The position numbers and the translations under genes were made by a program. From Methanofervidicoccus abyssi (lineage in GTDB: Archaea; AGJL01; Methanococci; Methanococcales; Methanococcaceae), in the NCBI RefSeq assembly GCF_004310395.1, contig NZ_BFAX01000001.1, positions 124,001-188,000 on the forward strand: a DNA stretch of 64,000 nt, written 5' to 3'. How positions within the stretch are numbered: the first letter of the stretch is position 1; each line of letters begins with the position of its first letter. Shown here in pieces: positions 1-9,465 of this stretch. The notes beneath the pieces were generated by a model. It had not been told where the DNA came from. It saw nothing but the letters and a program-made list of their open reading frames with translations, and did no database searches.

Positions 1-992
1 AAAGAGTAAGGACTTCCATTCATAAATGAGTTTGTTCCCCCGTCTATTCTTGCACTCATCTCAAATACTATTAATTCCAAGTTTTCATTACACAGTGTCT
101 GGAGACAGAAGGGCCCTATCATACCTGGAGGTACTATCTCCTTTGATTTTGCTACCAATCTATCTCCCATTTCAAAGACTTGAGGAAGAAGACTCTCCCT
201 AATAACCACTGGGATATTACCTGTAATTACATAGGAAGGTTCTATATCCAATTCCAACTGATCCCTTGCTGGGATCCTAACTAACCCGTCAATATTGCTC
301 TCATACCTACGATCTATACCCATAAGTTCCACTGTATCTTTAAGGGGGGAATAGAAGTAGTGAAGACAGAAGTTCGTCCCAACAACGTACTCTTCTATAT
401 GAACATTCTCCACATCTTGCTGAGAAATTACTCCCTTCTCTTTTAGTGTATTTATCTTTCTCCTAAACTCCTCCTCAGATGTGCAGATGAAGTATCCCCT
501 TCCACCTCTTGCCCCTGGGAATTTAACTATCACTGGGGTATCTATCTCCTCTGGACTGTTGTATTTTCTTGGAATCCTTAAACCACTCTCCCTTAGGAGT
601 TTCCCCTCGAGATCTCTCTGAGATTCCCATCTAAGTATCTTTCTATTCCCAAAGATAGGTACCTGAAACTCCTCCTCCACCTTATCCAGTCCACAGTATG
701 CGATAAAGGAACCATGAGGTATTACTATAGTATTCATCTCTCTTAACGTCTCCTGTATTTCGTCCTTAGAAATATCTGAAAACCTGTCTACATACACAAA
801 CTTATCTGCTACCTTGAATCTCTTATAGGGAATATCCCTGTCTTTAGTGGTAATTACTACAGTGGAGAAACCTTCCAACTTAGCACCTTTAAGTATATGG
901 AGGGAAGTATGACTCCCCAAAGTGGCTATAGTGATCTCATCTCTGTTGTATTCGTCGAATATTTCCAAGATCTCCCCTTTAGAGATTACCAT
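1..992 (-). CDS. purP: FAICAR synthetase PurP (IMP biosynthesis), C-terminus cut by window edge
   Basis: The minus-strand frame read from the ATG at 992 to the window edge translates to about 330 residues. It begins MVISKGEILEIFDEYNRDEI and contains ATP-grasp features such as VIVKFPGARGGRGYF and, near the edge, LIVFEMSARIDGGTN. These match archaeal PurP, the ATP- and formate-dependent ligase that makes FAICAR from AICAR in purine synthesis. The family is about 360 residues, so roughly 30 C-terminal residues lie outside the window. A GGTGA Shine-Dalgarno sequence lies just upstream of the ATG. The identification rests on recognised sequence, not on a search. Confidence 0.88.
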   Translation of the reverse strand, partial: MVISKGEILEIFDEYNRDEITIATLGSHTSLHILKGAKLEGFSTVVITTKDRDIPYKRFKVADKFVYVDRFSDISKDEIQETLREMNTIVIPHGSFIAYCGLDKVEEEFQVPIFGNRKILRWESQRDLEGKLLRESGLRIPRKYNSPEEIDTPVIVKFPGARGGRGYFICTSEEEFRRKINTLKEKGVISQQDVENVHIEEYVVGTNFCLHYFYSPLKDTVELMGIDRRYESNIDGLVRIPARDQLELDIEPSYVITGNIPVVIRESLLPQVFEMGDRLVAKSKEIVPPGMIGPFCLQTLCNENLELIVFEMSARIDGGTNSFMNGSPYS

Positions 993-1141
993 TTTTTCAC
1001 CTACGGTATATCGATCTTTGACAGAAATTTTTAGTATTCAGAAACATCAAATTTTTAGTTTTTATTATTTTAATCAATTTTTAATAATTTTATTTTTCAG
1101 TTAATTTTATTATCGATATAATTAATAATTTTAATTGTCTT

Positions 1142-2200
1142 TTAATCTCTCCTGATGTAGATAGTCTCTGTTGGGAATGCCATCTCTATACTTTCTCTGT
1201 CAAACGCCTCCTTGATTTTAAAGTTTATCTCATCTATGGTGTTGAGGTAGTAGTCAAATCCAAAGTTTCTTACGAAATACTCCACCCTGATATCCAGGGA
1301 GTATGTGTTGAACCTGTAAAAGGTTATCCTTATAGGAGGTAATGTACCAGGATGATTTTCTATTATCTCTCTGATGATCTCCTTTGCCTTCTTTATCTTT
1401 TCCACTGGTGTATCGTAGGTCAATCCAATATATACAAGTACCCTCCTCTTCCTCATCTCGGAGAAGTTTTCAATATTTACATTTACAAGGTTAGTATTTG
1501 GCACTACTATTAGGGAATCGTCAAAGGTCCTTATTTTTGTACTCCTTACTCCTATATCTTCAACTATTCCCTCTCCACCTTCAAACTTTATCCAATCCTT
1601 TATCTTGAAGGGTTTATCTACAAATATAAGAATACCTGCGATAAAGTTTTTAATAGTATCTTGGGCTGCCAATGCAACTGCCAAACCACCAATACCTAAA
1701 CCTGCAAGAAGTGCTGTTATGTCATAACCTATCGTCTTTAATGCTGTAAGTATTCCAAGTATCACTATAAGTATCTTTAACAATTTCCTAAGTGGAGATA
1801 TTAGTTGATCGTCAAATTTAGTCTCTGAGGCTTCTACTATGGGCTGGATGTAGTATTCCACTATATCATCTAAGAGATTCAGTGCAAACCATGTGGAACA
1901 TAGGATAATAACAACTTTAATAGAGTTGTCTAAGATGGTGTGTAGATTGTCTGGAAGTGTTAAAAACTTAAGTCCAAGGTATATAGATGCTGCAAGTATA
2001 AATATCATTCCAGGAAATTCAGCGGCATCTAAGAGAATGTCATCAAATTTTATCCTGGATTTATTTACTAGATCCCTTAAAAATCTCTTAATAACATACC
2101 TGTATAACTTCATTAACAGGATTCCAAGGATAACAAAGAGTGAAAACGATATATACTGGTAGAGTGTATTTTTAAATATCAACGTATTTAGGATATCCAT
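1142..2200 (-). CDS. MscS-family mechanosensitive channel
   Basis: A small-conductance mechanosensitive channel of the inner membrane that releases solutes under hypo-osmotic shock. Three to four hydrophobic segments fill the first half. The MscS pore signature is clear: a Gly/Ala-rich helix (LLAGLGIGGLAVALAAQDT) followed by the conserved beta domain with DKPFKIKDWIKF and a GIVEDIGVRSTKIRTFDDS stretch, then a mixed alpha/beta C-terminus. I chose the ATG at 2200 (MDILNTLIF), because GGGGAT sits 4 nt upstream. The in-frame ATG at 2212 has no Shine-Dalgarno sequence. It is similar in size to the two M. jannaschii MscS homologues. It stands alone, with no operon partner visible. Confidence 0.92.
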   Translation of the reverse strand: MDILNTLIFKNTLYQYISFSLFVILGILLMKLYRYVIKRFLRDLVNKSRIKFDDILLDAAEFPGMIFILAASIYLGLKFLTLPDNLHTILDNSIKVVIILCSTWFALNLLDDIVEYYIQPIVEASETKFDDQLISPLRKLLKILIVILGILTALKTIGYDITALLAGLGIGGLAVALAAQDTIKNFIAGILIFVDKPFKIKDWIKFEGGEGIVEDIGVRSTKIRTFDDSLIVVPNTNLVNVNIENFSEMRKRRVLVYIGLTYDTPVEKIKKAKEIIREIIENHPGTLPPIRITFYRFNTYSLDIRVEYFVRNFGFDYYLNTIDEINFKIKEAFDRESIEMAFPTETIYIRRD

Positions 2201-2310
2201 TACAATCCCCATGTATTGGTGTAAATAACAAAAATAATTAACAGTTTAAACTGTATTATAATAAATTAAACTGTATTATAATAAAAATAATATGGTAAAG
2301 ACTCTTAAAA

Positions 2311-2378
2311 AGATTGATAGGAATCTCGTCTCACTTCTCCAGTACTACTGTAGCTCAATAAATAAGAGTTTATTTTGC
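2311..2378. repeat. Dispersed intergenic repeat, family A, copy 1
   Basis: An intergenic stretch, less AT-rich than its flanks, that contains CACTTCTCCAGTACTACTG. It resembles the segments at 33303-33400 and 39758-39852 (CACTTCACCAGCACTCGATG), and more weakly those at 5748-5812, 24990-25030 and 58655-58695. It lies between two minus-strand genes. The alignment was by eye only. Confidence 0.5.
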
Positions 2379-2424
2379 ATTAATTATAGTTAATTTTAAA
2401 AATTTTATTCGGAAGTATAAAAAT

Positions 2425-3468
2425 TTATAAACTAATCTTTTTAATTATATCGTTGTCTTTTAATCTCAGTATTCTAAGTATTCTCAACACATCTGTTTTA
2501 GATATAATGCCCCTTAATCTGTCATTTTTATCCATGACGTAGACTCTATCGGAACTACCTAACTTAAATATTACATCATTTAAAGTAGCATCTTCTGGTA
2601 CCGTTACAGGTGGTTTCATAATATCTCTTATAGCTATCTGATCACTCACGGTAGTAATATCGTTAAAAGATACAGTTCCAACAAGTTTTCCATTTTCTAT
2701 AACTGGATATCCCATATACCTATACTTAAACATCAGATACACTAAGTCTCTAACAGAATCTGTGGGGGAGACAGATACTATTCTAGGATTCATAATATCC
2801 TTTGCCTTTATCTTATCGAATATTTCCTCTGCAACCAGTGCATTGTATTCTTGAGAAGCTCCATAATATATGAAGAGTGCAATGAGGATTAGTATAATAT
2901 TGAAGGAGAGAACACCAAATAGGAGGAGAAGAAAAGAGAAATACTGACCTACTATGGATGCTATTTTGGTGGCCTTTAAGTAATCCATCTTTGAGGCCAG
3001 AAGAGCCCTAAGTATCCTACCTCCATCCATTGGAAAGGCTGGAAGAAGATTAAAAACTCCCAAAAAGATATTTAAAATACCGACTGTAGTGAGGAGGGGA
3101 TAATTTATACCATTTATACGTAGTATAGGGCCTCCTATAAGGCTTGAGAGGACAGTCAAAGTAATACCTAGGAGGATACTAACTATAGGACCTGCGATGG
3201 CTATTTTCAACTCTCCCTTCTTAGGGATCTTACTCATCATTGCCATACCTCCAATGGGGAGGAGGAGTATCTTCTCAATATACACCCCATGCTTTTTAGC
3301 TACGTAGGAGTGGGCTAACTCGTGTAATACTACAGATGCAAAGAGGAATATATAGAGTATGAGACCATCCAAACCCCAGAAATAGTACACCAGCACAAGA
3401 AGAAGTATAAAGGTTATATGAAGCTCTATAGGGATACCCATAATTTTAGCTATTCTAAATGACAGCAT
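2425..3468 (-). CDS. Site-2 protease-like M50 zinc metalloprotease with C-terminal CBS pair
   Basis: An intramembrane zinc protease of the M50 family. The HExxH motif is visible as LHELAHSYVAKKHG near residue 45, and the second metal ligand lies in NLLPAFPMDGGRILRALLA. About six hydrophobic segments span residues 1-205. Two CBS domains follow, roughly residues 220-340, each with the usual DS/DA...VY hydrophobic pattern, so activity may respond to a nucleotide. The ATG at 3468 has a GGAGGT Shine-Dalgarno sequence. Only 10 nt separate it from the upstream PP-loop gene at 3479, so the two are probably co-transcribed. The substrate is unknown. Confidence 0.9.
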   Translation of the reverse strand: MLSFRIAKIMGIPIELHITFILLLVLVYYFWGLDGLILYIFLFASVVLHELAHSYVAKKHGVYIEKILLLPIGGMAMMSKIPKKGELKIAIAGPIVSILLGITLTVLSSLIGGPILRINGINYPLLTTVGILNIFLGVFNLLPAFPMDGGRILRALLASKMDYLKATKIASIVGQYFSFLLLLFGVLSFNIILILIALFIYYGASQEYNALVAEEIFDKIKAKDIMNPRIVSVSPTDSVRDLVYLMFKYRYMGYPVIENGKLVGTVSFNDITTVSDQIAIRDIMKPPVTVPEDATLNDVIFKLGSSDRVYVMDKNDRLRGIISKTDVLRILRILRLKDNDIIKKISL

Positions 3469-3478
3469 AATACCTCCT

Positions 3479-4357
3479 TTAATGTTTTATATCTAACCCT
3501 CTTCTTTTTAATTCTTCGTATATTTCATCTGGAACCTCTGGACACTTCAACAGCTGGAGAGCTTTATCTCTATCTATTAATCCATACCTAACCATGGCGC
3601 AGATCCTTCTGAATTCAAAACTGTAGTCGTACTTCTTATAAAACTCCCTTATTGCAGGTGCTAGGACTAGACAGTTGGTAGTGTATCCTCCCAACTTAGA
3701 ATCTTTCCAAGGGAGTTCCTTTAGGATTTTACGTCTCTCTTCATCTGTTAACTTATAACCTGCCAGTAATCTTACAACAGTTATTCCTCCCTCTAACCTT
3801 TTCAGAGAGGAAGTTCCAAAAGGCAACTCGTGGCCTGTAACTATTACGTCGATATTCAACATCCTTGCAATCTTCCATATTTCCCTCATTATACGCTCGG
3901 AACATCTCCTACAGGGGGATTCTCCCCTCGAGATAGTATCTTTGAAGAGTTCTGTAAAGTCCCTATTTAAAACCATCCAATCTATATTTAGATATCTTGT
4001 AATATTACGGCAGTTTTCTATAGCTTCATCTGAGATATACTTATTATCCACCGTGACACATAGAGGATTCACCTTGAACTCTTTGATCAGGAGATAGAGT
4101 GCCACCGTGCTATCCTTCCCTCCAGAGAGTGCTACTATACAGTGGTATCTATTTTTCTTTTTCGTATTTTTTAGTATTTCTTCTATTTCTTTTTTCATCT
4201 TTTGTGGATCCCTCGGATATTTGATGGAGTAGTAACATTCCATACAGATATTTTTTCCTTCGTAGTTTATTACCTTGGAGGTTTTACTGGTATTGAGGCA
4301 GATCTCACATTTTAATTCTTCTTTGTTGCTGGATTTTAAGAATTTGTTATTTTCCAT
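3479..4357 (-). CDS. PP-loop (adenine nucleotide alpha-hydrolase) ATPase with zinc-finger-like N-terminus
   Basis: Residues 17-41 hold two CxxC pairs (CEIC and CMEC), probably a metal-binding knuckle. The PP-loop ATP-pyrophosphatase signature ALSGGKDSTVALY follows near residue 75, and a CRRC pair appears near residue 150. This layout resembles TtcA/TtuA-type tRNA thiolases and other N-type ATP pyrophosphatases, but I cannot assign a substrate. It sits 10 nt upstream of the M50 protease gene. No strong Shine-Dalgarno sequence precedes the ATG, so the start is the least secure part. Confidence 0.75.
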   Translation of the reverse strand: MENNKFLKSSNKEELKCEICLNTSKTSKVINYEGKNICMECYYSIKYPRDPQKMKKEIEEILKNTKKKNRYHCIVALSGGKDSTVALYLLIKEFKVNPLCVTVDNKYISDEAIENCRNITRYLNIDWMVLNRDFTELFKDTISRGESPCRRCSERIMREIWKIARMLNIDVIVTGHELPFGTSSLKRLEGGITVVRLLAGYKLTDEERRKILKELPWKDSKLGGYTTNCLVLAPAIREFYKKYDYSFEFRRICAMVRYGLIDRDKALQLLKCPEVPDEIYEELKRRGLDIKH

Positions 4358-4614
4358 AGTATCATAAACTTTAGTATTTAGTTTATGTTTATTATACTTT
4401 ATCTTATCTTATTCCTTCATTAAAAACTGATAAAATATATTATAAGTGTAATTAATAAAATTAATAAAAGAGAAATTGTTATTTTGTCCAAGTAATCAGA
4501 AAGATATTCTGAGAGAATAGATATAAAGGGTTTAACATCCTTATTGTTTTTATTTTACGTTATTATTTATTATTTTTATTTTTTATTATATTTTACATGG
4601 TAGAACTATCCTAA

Positions 4615-5643
4615 CTATAAAATCTGTCCTAACAACCTATCCCTGTTATATATAAAAGCCCTTAACAATCCCACACATCCTGTGATCATAACATCTCCAC
4701 CAGGGTAAGCGTACTTCCCGTACCTTTTGAACATCTCTCTATTTGGTCCTGTAATCAGCACCTCCTGAGGTTCTATCCCTTCTAACACTACAGCACCATG
4801 GCCTCCATCTTCATATATATCCTCGTTTCTCAATATGCCCTCTGCAAGTCTATCAACTATATCCATCAACTTCTCAGGTGTAAGCATATTAGTATGGTGT
4901 TCAAATATACCTCTTATCTTTCCATCTTTTATGGAGACTCCTAACGTATGGCCGTTGCCAATATCTAACCCTATAAATTCCTCTATTCCCTCATCCATGG
5001 CATAGTCCAATATACCACAGATGGAGGCTATCTTACTGTCCATCACAAACCCCCTATAGCTGTTCTCTTTCAAGGTTTCTAATATACTATTAAACCTGGA
5101 AAATATACCTCCTTCCTCTACTATTATATAATTCAAAGGGTTGGAAAATCTCTTCAGTTGTTCCCTGAAGTAGTTAAACCTTGTAATTCTATCACTTTGC
5201 CCTTTAACAAATCCGTGATCCTGGCACGCAACAGCAACTACATCTGGCTTAAATTCTATCCCCACCTCCCAAAATATCTTTTTAAACATCTCGAAATCCA
5301 AATCTCCAAGTATTATATCTGGAGGATCCACACTATCCCTCAGTGTTATTCCCCTCTTTACCACCTCCTCTAAGTCGTCCCTAACAGTCCTTGCACATCT
5401 TTTAGTCATTATAACTTTATATCCCTTCTCTATATGTTGAAATATAGCCCTATTAACAGGACCTCCACCCATTACTTTACCGTCTATCTTTAGATCTTTC
5501 TCCATCTCCAAGATCTTATCAGCAACTATCCTCGTAGGTGATGGGAGAATTAACTTTATAGCGTTTTCAATATTGTCTCTCTCCATGTTTAAGTAGAGAA
5601 TATCCTGGGTGCCTTTACCGATGTCTATACACATTATATCCAT
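4615..5643 (-). CDS. DUF1786 family protein (ASKHA-like fold expected)
   Basis: An uncharacterised archaeal family (DUF1786). The N-terminal MDIMCIDIGKGTQDILYL and the later FIGLDIGNGHTLG look like the phosphate-binding elements of sugar-kinase/Hsp70-type (ASKHA) ATPases. A DHG motif and a glycine-rich C-terminus (YPGGDVMITGCVGLLRAF) are also present. Some family members are annotated as linked to pyruvate formate-lyase activation, but nothing here supports that role. I start at the ATG at 5643, since the GTG nine bases upstream is part of the GGTGA Shine-Dalgarno sequence. It has no close neighbour. Confidence 0.8.
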   Translation of the reverse strand: MDIMCIDIGKGTQDILYLNMERDNIENAIKLILPSPTRIVADKILEMEKDLKIDGKVMGGGPVNRAIFQHIEKGYKVIMTKRCARTVRDDLEEVVKRGITLRDSVDPPDIILGDLDFEMFKKIFWEVGIEFKPDVVAVACQDHGFVKGQSDRITRFNYFREQLKRFSNPLNYIIVEEGGIFSRFNSILETLKENSYRGFVMDSKIASICGILDYAMDEGIEEFIGLDIGNGHTLGVSIKDGKIRGIFEHHTNMLTPEKLMDIVDRLAEGILRNEDIYEDGGHGAVVLEGIEPQEVLITGPNREMFKRYGKYAYPGGDVMITGCVGLLRAFIYNRDRLLGQIL

Positions 5644-5961
5644 AGATTTCACCTAGTTATAATATCTGCCATGAGTATAACTTTTTAAAGTATAATAAAA
5701 AATTTATAATAAAAAAATTAAAAATAATATATTAGAATACTTTAAGAAAAAGATTAACAGAAAAATCCTGTTTTCAGTGCTCAATATAGTTTAGAAGAAG
5801 AAGTTATTTAAGTGTTTTAAGAATTTTTACTGTTTTATTTTAATTATTCTTCTTTTATAATTATTTTTATTGAAGGCAGTGGATGGTTATTGTTAATTTA
5901 AAAAGTATAGTATTGTCTATATATGTTCAGATAATTTTTTGCATTGTTTTTATTATTCTTT
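5644..5961. other. Intergenic region (318 bp) with family A repeat copy 2 at 5748-5812
   Basis: A very AT-rich spacer between two minus-strand genes. Positions 5748-5812 contain TTTTCAGTGCTCAATATAG, which resembles the family A repeat core CTCCAGCACTCAATATA at 33338. I see no gene or RNA in the rest; the promoter of the DUF1786 gene must lie at its left end. Confidence 0.45.
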
Positions 5962-7095
5962 TTATTCTTTTTCATTCTTAATGGAGAGGTTGTAACTTTC
6001 TGATAGTATCTTAACAATACGCTCTCCACTTCTACCATCTCCAAAGGGATTCTCCCAGTTCCTATTCCTCCTAAGCATAGAATCTACCGCTTCTAAAATG
6101 TTTTCCCTTTCTATATCAACCAGTATATTACTTCCAACCTCTAAGGTTTCTGGACGTTCTGTGTTCTTTCTCAGGGTGATACAGGGAACTTTCAATATAC
6201 AGGCCTCCTCCTGTACCCCTCCACTGTCCGTTAGGATCAACTTAGCATACTTTTCTAGGATAAGGAATTTAAAGTAGCCTGTAGGTTCCAGCATCTTTAT
6301 ATTTTTGTTCTTTTTTAACTTATCCCAGAGATGGTACTCCTTCAACTTACCCTCAGTCCGAGGATGAAGGGGAAATATAACTGTTTCATCGTAGTATTCT
6401 GCTACCTTAAGTATCCCCTCTACAATACTTTTCAATTTCCTACTGTTATCTGTATTCTCTGCCCTGTGGATGGTAAGTAGAAAGTAATCCCCACCTTTAA
6501 CTATATCCAACATCTCCCCTTCAAAGATCTCCTCCTTCTTCTCTTCTGCAATTTTGATATTCTGAAATGTAGCATCCACTACGGTATTCCCAACCAGAAA
6601 TACATTCTCTGTTATACCCTCCCTTCTAAGATTCTCTTCTGCAACTTCTGTAGGTACAAAGAGGTAGTTGGAGATGTGATCAGTTAAAACTCTGTTTATC
6701 TCTTCTGGCATACTTCTGTCGTAACTCCTCAATCCTGCCTCAACATGGGCAACTTCTATCCCTAACTTTGTAGATGCAAGAGCACCTGCAAGGGTGGTGT
6801 TTGTATCTCCCTGGACAACCACTATCTCCGGTTTTTCCCTTATTAGAACCTCCTCTATCCCTTCAAGCATCATCCCTGTCTGTTTTCCATGGGAAGCAGA
6901 TCCTACCTTTAAGTTGTACTTAGGCTCTGGAAGGTTCAACTCTTTAAAAAAGATACGATTCAAGTTCTCGGAGTAGTGTTGATTGGTATGTATAACAAAG
7001 TAGTCTATGTTTTCTTTTAATTTTTCCAACTCTCTTATTACGGGAGATAACTTTATTATCTCGGGGCGAGTTCCAAGTACGATTCCAATTTTCAT
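5962..7095 (-). CDS. wecB: UDP-N-acetylglucosamine 2-epimerase
   Basis: Non-hydrolysing epimerase that converts UDP-GlcNAc to UDP-ManNAc, a precursor of cell-surface and S-layer N-glycans in methanococci. Family landmarks: N-terminal KIGIVLGTRPEIIKLSPVI, VVVQGDTNTTLAGALA, HVEAGLRSYDRSMPEE and the UDP-binding region LTDSGGVQEEACILKVP near residue 285, followed by LRKNTERPE. The ATG at 7095 is preferred over an in-frame ATG at 7122, because GGTG lies upstream and the family starts at MKIGIVLG. The usual partner dehydrogenase (wecC) is not in this window. Confidence 0.93.
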   Translation of the reverse strand: MKIGIVLGTRPEIIKLSPVIRELEKLKENIDYFVIHTNQHYSENLNRIFFKELNLPEPKYNLKVGSASHGKQTGMMLEGIEEVLIREKPEIVVVQGDTNTTLAGALASTKLGIEVAHVEAGLRSYDRSMPEEINRVLTDHISNYLFVPTEVAEENLRREGITENVFLVGNTVVDATFQNIKIAEEKKEEIFEGEMLDIVKGGDYFLLTIHRAENTDNSRKLKSIVEGILKVAEYYDETVIFPLHPRTEGKLKEYHLWDKLKKNKNIKMLEPTGYFKFLILEKYAKLILTDSGGVQEEACILKVPCITLRKNTERPETLEVGSNILVDIERENILEAVDSMLRRNRNWENPFGDGRSGERIVKILSESYNLSIKNEKE

Positions 7096-7238
7096 TCTAA
7101 AACACCAATGAAGTATTTTCAATATTGATCTTTCCTAACGAGAAATTAATAATTAAAAAAATAATAATATTTTTGATCTGAGTTAAATAGAGGGAAGAAT
7201 AGAGATACCTATTTTTTCAGGATTGACAACCAACATAT

Positions 7239-8987
7239 TTATAAATCATTTAATCTACTTTTTATATAACCTACCACCTCCTCTATCTTTACCCTCTCCT
7301 GTTCCCTGGTGTTTCTATACCTAACTGTAACTGTCCCGTCCTCTAAAGTTTGACCATCTACAGTTATACAGAAAGGTGTTCCTATTTCATCCATCCTCAT
7401 ATATCTTCTACCAATTGCCCCTCTATCGTCATATTGAGCAACTATACCTTCCCTCCTAAGAGCATCCTTTATACTCATGGCTATCTCGGGCATCCCGTCT
7501 CTATTTACCAGTGGGAACACACCAGCCTTAATAGGTGCTACCTTAGGTTTCAGATCTAGATATACTCTATCTTTCTCTTCTCTGTAGGAGTGCTCGAGAA
7601 GACAGTAGAGTATTCTATCTATACCGTAAGATGGCTCAATTACATGGGGCAGGATCTTCTCTCCTTGTATCTTTTTAACAACCTTCTTTATCTTTACATA
7701 GTCCTCAAGGATTTCAAACTCTTTAACTTCTCCATCTTTATCAACCTTCAGTATATACCTACCCTTTTCCTTTAACTCTTTTACCATTCTCTCCATTTCT
7801 TCAATATCCATCTCCTTCAATCTCTCCTCTACAAGTTTTAAATCCCTCTTAAATATCCTTCCAACCTCTCTGTAGTTCAACTCTATTTCGTAGGTTTCAA
7901 CTTCTCTGGGTTCATCGTATTCAACGAATATTCTCAGATCTACACCGCTGTGGTTCATATGAGCCCTTAGATCGTAATCTGTCCTATCTGCAATACCTAC
8001 ACACTCTATCCATCCAAACCTCTCCGTATATATCTCTGCATCCCAACAGTCAATTGCATAGTGAGCCATCTCATCTGGCAAGTGTTGTCTAAACCTCAAC
8101 TTTTCCACATCTATACCTATATCCATAAGGAACTTCTTGGTAAGGACTATAAAGTATCCTATTGCCTCATGTCTAACTATTCCCTTCCTTACTGCTTCTC
8201 CTATAGTTATCCTTATTATCTTCTCATTCGGATCTATAGATTTATCCATCTGCCTATCTGCTGGAAGTAGAGGTACAATCTCATCTTCCACTTCTTTAAA
8301 TTTCTTATGGGTTTTCTCCTTGGGGTGGACGAAGAACTCTCCCTCAGCCTGGTTAAATTCCCTCAGCCTTATAACACCCTGCCTCGGTGATATTTCGTTT
8401 CTATATGCCCTTCCGATCTGCGCCACTCCAAAAGGTAGTTTATTCCTAAAGAACCCTGCCAGCCTCCTAAATTGTATAAATATTCCCTGGGCAGTTTCTG
8501 GCCTCATATACCCAGTTCTCTTACCTCCTGGTCCTATGGATGTAACGAACATAAGGTTATATCTCTTCACTTCTCCCAACTCACCTCCACACTTTGGACA
8601 CCTTATATTGTACTTCCTTATAAGGTCCTCTAATTCCTTTAGGGACTTCCCTTCTATATTTACGGATACACACTCCTCGATAATATGATCTGCCCTGAAA
8701 GAATCCAAACACTTTTTACACTCTACAATTGGATCTGTGAAATTATCTATATGCCCCGACGCCTTTAAAACCTCGTAAGGTGTTATAGTTGGAGAGTCTA
8801 TCTCGTAGAACTCCTCCCTTACAACGTAATATTCCCTCCAGATGTTTATAATATTGTTCTTAAGCATGGTGCCAAGGGGACCATAATCTACAAAACCTGC
8901 AATTCCCCCATATATCTCAAAAGAGCTCCAGAGATAACCTCTTCTCCTAGCCAGATCCATTATCTTTTCGTACTTATCACTCTTCAT
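7239..8987 (-). CDS. glyS: Glycyl-tRNA synthetase (class II, dimeric type)
   Basis: Charges tRNA-Gly in the cytoplasm. The 582 residues match the archaeal/eukaryotic alpha2 type. Visible landmarks are the N-terminal FEIYGGIAGFVDYGPLG, two Cys pairs (CKKC and CPKC), the class II motif 2 region FGVAQIGRAYRNEISPRQG and the C-terminal anticodon-binding domain beginning near VAPIKAGVFPLV. The start is fixed by GGTGATATC directly before the ATG. It is monocistronic as far as can be seen. Confidence 0.96.
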   Translation of the reverse strand: MKSDKYEKIMDLARRRGYLWSSFEIYGGIAGFVDYGPLGTMLKNNIINIWREYYVVREEFYEIDSPTITPYEVLKASGHIDNFTDPIVECKKCLDSFRADHIIEECVSVNIEGKSLKELEDLIRKYNIRCPKCGGELGEVKRYNLMFVTSIGPGGKRTGYMRPETAQGIFIQFRRLAGFFRNKLPFGVAQIGRAYRNEISPRQGVIRLREFNQAEGEFFVHPKEKTHKKFKEVEDEIVPLLPADRQMDKSIDPNEKIIRITIGEAVRKGIVRHEAIGYFIVLTKKFLMDIGIDVEKLRFRQHLPDEMAHYAIDCWDAEIYTERFGWIECVGIADRTDYDLRAHMNHSGVDLRIFVEYDEPREVETYEIELNYREVGRIFKRDLKLVEERLKEMDIEEMERMVKELKEKGRYILKVDKDGEVKEFEILEDYVKIKKVVKKIQGEKILPHVIEPSYGIDRILYCLLEHSYREEKDRVYLDLKPKVAPIKAGVFPLVNRDGMPEIAMSIKDALRREGIVAQYDDRGAIGRRYMRMDEIGTPFCITVDGQTLEDGTVTVRYRNTREQERVKIEEVVGYIKSRLNDL

Positions 8988-9465
8988 GATATCACCTGAT
9001 AATAATTTTAATTTTTAAGTTTCAAATAACAAAGTATAATATTTATAATATTACATAAAGTAATTAAAAAGGATAATAAAAATATTTTATAGTCAGGGGC
9101 GAAACTATTTATCTTAAACAATAAACTATTGACGATCCCAAATAAAAATAGTAATTAATTATATGAGGAATAATTGACAATCATGAAAAAATAATAAGTT
9201 AAAGAAATAATCCTTGCTTTTTAAGAGTTTTCTATCTTTTTTGTTGATTAATTTTTTACTATATTTTTGTTGAGATTCTCAATGGACGTTGTTGGTTTAA
9301 AGAGTTTATTACTATAAATGCCAATCCTGTTAGGAAAACATTCCTTCCTCCAAATAAGTTTTCTTCTCCAATACTATTTTTTTAACAATCTTTTCCCAAA
9401 TTTTTATTATTTTTTATAATTATTTTAATTTTTTATAAAAATTTTTAATGAAAACTGGGAAGGGG
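8988..9465. other. Intergenic region (478 bp), no gene seen
   Basis: This spacer between cdhC and glyS is dominated by A and T runs. The stretch 9268-9310 (GAGATTCTCAATGGACGTTG...) weakly resembles 11795-11830 and may be part of another degenerate intergenic repeat. The end of cdhC and the promoter of glyS must lie here. I found no open frame, tRNA or strong hairpin. Confidence 0.4.

Noticed and set aside
8137-8688. 183-codon plus-strand ORF
   Set aside because: It lies entirely antisense to glyS, has a hydrophobic, Ser/Pro/Leu-rich shadow composition and no Shine-Dalgarno sequence.
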